NCBI GenBank assembly: GCA_035505995.1
Contig: DATJQF010000245.1
Coordinates: 1 to 5,424 of the forward strand
Reading direction: 5' to 3'
DNA: 5,424 nucleotides
DNA from: DATJQF01 sp035505995
Lineage (GTDB): Bacteria; Bacteroidota; Bacteroidia; Bacteroidales; FEN-979
A program made the position numbers and the translations under genes. This document shows positions 4,644 to 5,424 of the stretch, piece by piece. The notes under the pieces were generated by a model. The model saw only the letters and a list, made by a program, of their open reading frames with translations. It had not been told where the DNA came from and did no database searches. Each line of letters starts with the position of its first letter. Position 1 is the first letter of the stretch.

Positions 4644-5424
4644 CTATTCTTCTTTTACCACGGCCAGCCCGCCTGCGGCCGTTTCCTTGTATATGCTCGG
4701 AAGATCATGGCCGGTTTGCTTCATCACCCGGATCACCTTATCGAACCCGACGATATGGTGACCGTCGGTGAGGATGGCATAATAGGCGGAATCCAGCGCC
4801 CGTGCCGCTCCGAGGGCGTTGCGCTCGATGCACGGGATCTGTACCAGCCCGAGCATGGGGTCGCAGGTAAGCCCGAGAAAATGTTCCATGGCGATCGACG
4901 CCGCATATTCGATCTGGCCGGGGCTGGCCCCGAACAGCTGGGCAACGGCCGCTGCCGCCATGGAGCTGGCGCTGCCCACCTCGCCCTGGCATCCGACCTC
5001 CGCCCCGGCTACCGACGCATGCTTCTTGATCAGGGCGCCGACCAGCCCGGCGGTTTCGAGCGCACGGATGATCTGGAGATCGGAAGCTTTTTCCAGCGTT
5101 TTCGCCAGGTACAACACCGCGGGCAGCACGCCGCAGGAACCGCAGGTGGGAGCGGTCACGACCACGCCGCCGGCGGCATTCTCCTCGGAAGTGGCCAGTG
5201 CATAAGCATAGGTTAGCGGACGCCGGTTCACATTCCGGTTAAAATTCTTCGCCTTAAGGTAGAACGATCGCGCTTTGCGCTGCAGGTGAAGGCCGCCGTG
5301 AAATACTCCTTCCGCCTCCAGTCCCCGGGCCAGTGTCTCCTGCATGCTTTTCCACACCTCGGCGAGGTACTTCTTCAGGTCCGGGGCCTCATGCATCTCC
5401 ACGAATTCCCAGAAGGTAAGTCCG
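4644..5424 (-). CDS. sdaA: L-serine dehydratase (iron-sulfur type), C-terminal alpha portion; 5' end outside window
   Basis: This enzyme converts L-serine to pyruvate and ammonia in the cytoplasm using an oxygen-sensitive [4Fe-4S] cluster. The frame stays open to the window edge (upstream residues read GLTFWEFVEMHEA), so the GTG at 5402 is internal and about 260 C-terminal codons are seen. In a single-chain enzyme of about 400 residues the N-terminal beta domain would lie beyond the window. Counting from 5402, family motifs are EGVFHGGLHLQRKA (31-44), SEENAAGGVVVTAPTCGSCG (72-91), GAEVGCQGEVGSASSMAAA (133-151), GLTCDPMLGLVQIPCIERNA (177-196) and YKETAAGGLAVV (238-249). Presumed cluster ligands are Cys138, Cys180 and Cys191; their 42- and 11-residue spacing equals what I recall for the Legionella enzyme. 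Extra cysteines lie at 87 and 90. The C-terminus lacks the terminal Cys of some homologues. It converges on the CHAD gene with a 9-nt gap. Confidence 0.93.
   Translation of the reverse strand, partial: GLTFWEFVEMHEAPDLKKYLAEVWKSMQETLARGLEAEGVFHGGLHLQRKARSFYLKAKNFNRNVNRRPLTYAYALATSEENAAGGVVVTAPTCGSCGVLPAVLYLAKTLEKASDLQIIRALETAGLVGALIKKHASVAGAEVGCQGEVGSASSMAAAAVAQLFGASPGQIEYAASIAMEHFLGLTCDPMLGLVQIPCIERNALGAARALDSAYYAILTDGHHIVGFDKVIRVMKQTGHDLPSIYKETAAGGLAVVKEE

Noticed and set aside
4707..5216. A 169-codon + strand frame opposite the serine dehydratase
   Set aside because: The minus-strand protein carries all conserved motifs of the enzyme; the + frame has none and is a shadow.
5400..5402. GTG at 5402 (minus strand) as the true start of the serine dehydratase
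   Set aside because: The frame continues to the window end with family-like residues (GLTFWEFVE), so the start lies outside the window.

Overview
The window looks like a chromosomal segment of a member of the Bacteroidota, probably an uncultured Bacteroidales-like lineage with a fairly GC-rich genome. I infer this from the gene order (pst genes, then phoU, then a phoB/phoR-type pair), from start codons without convincing Shine-Dalgarno sequences, from a possible Bacteroidota-style -7 element, and from the style of the proteins. The lineage is inferred by eye, not by a search.

Positions 1-3729 hold a phosphate acquisition and signalling operon on the + strand. In order it contains the C-terminal half of the permease subunit PstA (cut by the window start), the ATPase PstB, the regulator PhoU, an OmpR/PhoB-type response regulator, and a PhoR-like membrane histidine kinase. 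The kinase start overlaps the regulator stop by 4 nt (ATGA). The expected logic is that Pst imports phosphate, PhoU passes transporter status to the kinase, and the kinase sets phosphorylation of the regulator. The kinase has two membrane helices but almost no extracytoplasmic loop and no visible PAS domain, so sensing through PstB/PhoU fits well.

After a 68-nt spacer with a weak hairpin and a possible promoter element comes a CHAD-domain protein (3798-4634, +). CHAD domains bind inorganic polyphosphate, so this gene may link the phosphate regulon to polyphosphate. It converges, with a 9-nt gap, on the C-terminal part of an iron-sulfur L-serine dehydratase (minus strand, running off the window end), which appears functionally unrelated.

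The feature ordinary annotation does not explain is in the spacers. The three gaps before pstB, phoU and the regulator gene each contain degenerate 7-bp-period repeats that run to, or almost to, the start codon. The repeat unit differs in each gap: about RACCAGM, about ATTGAAC, and a TGTTC-bearing heptad. No stretch longer than 300 bases lacks a gene. I saw no tRNA, rRNA, CRISPR array or insertion sequence, and no wholly new gene system.
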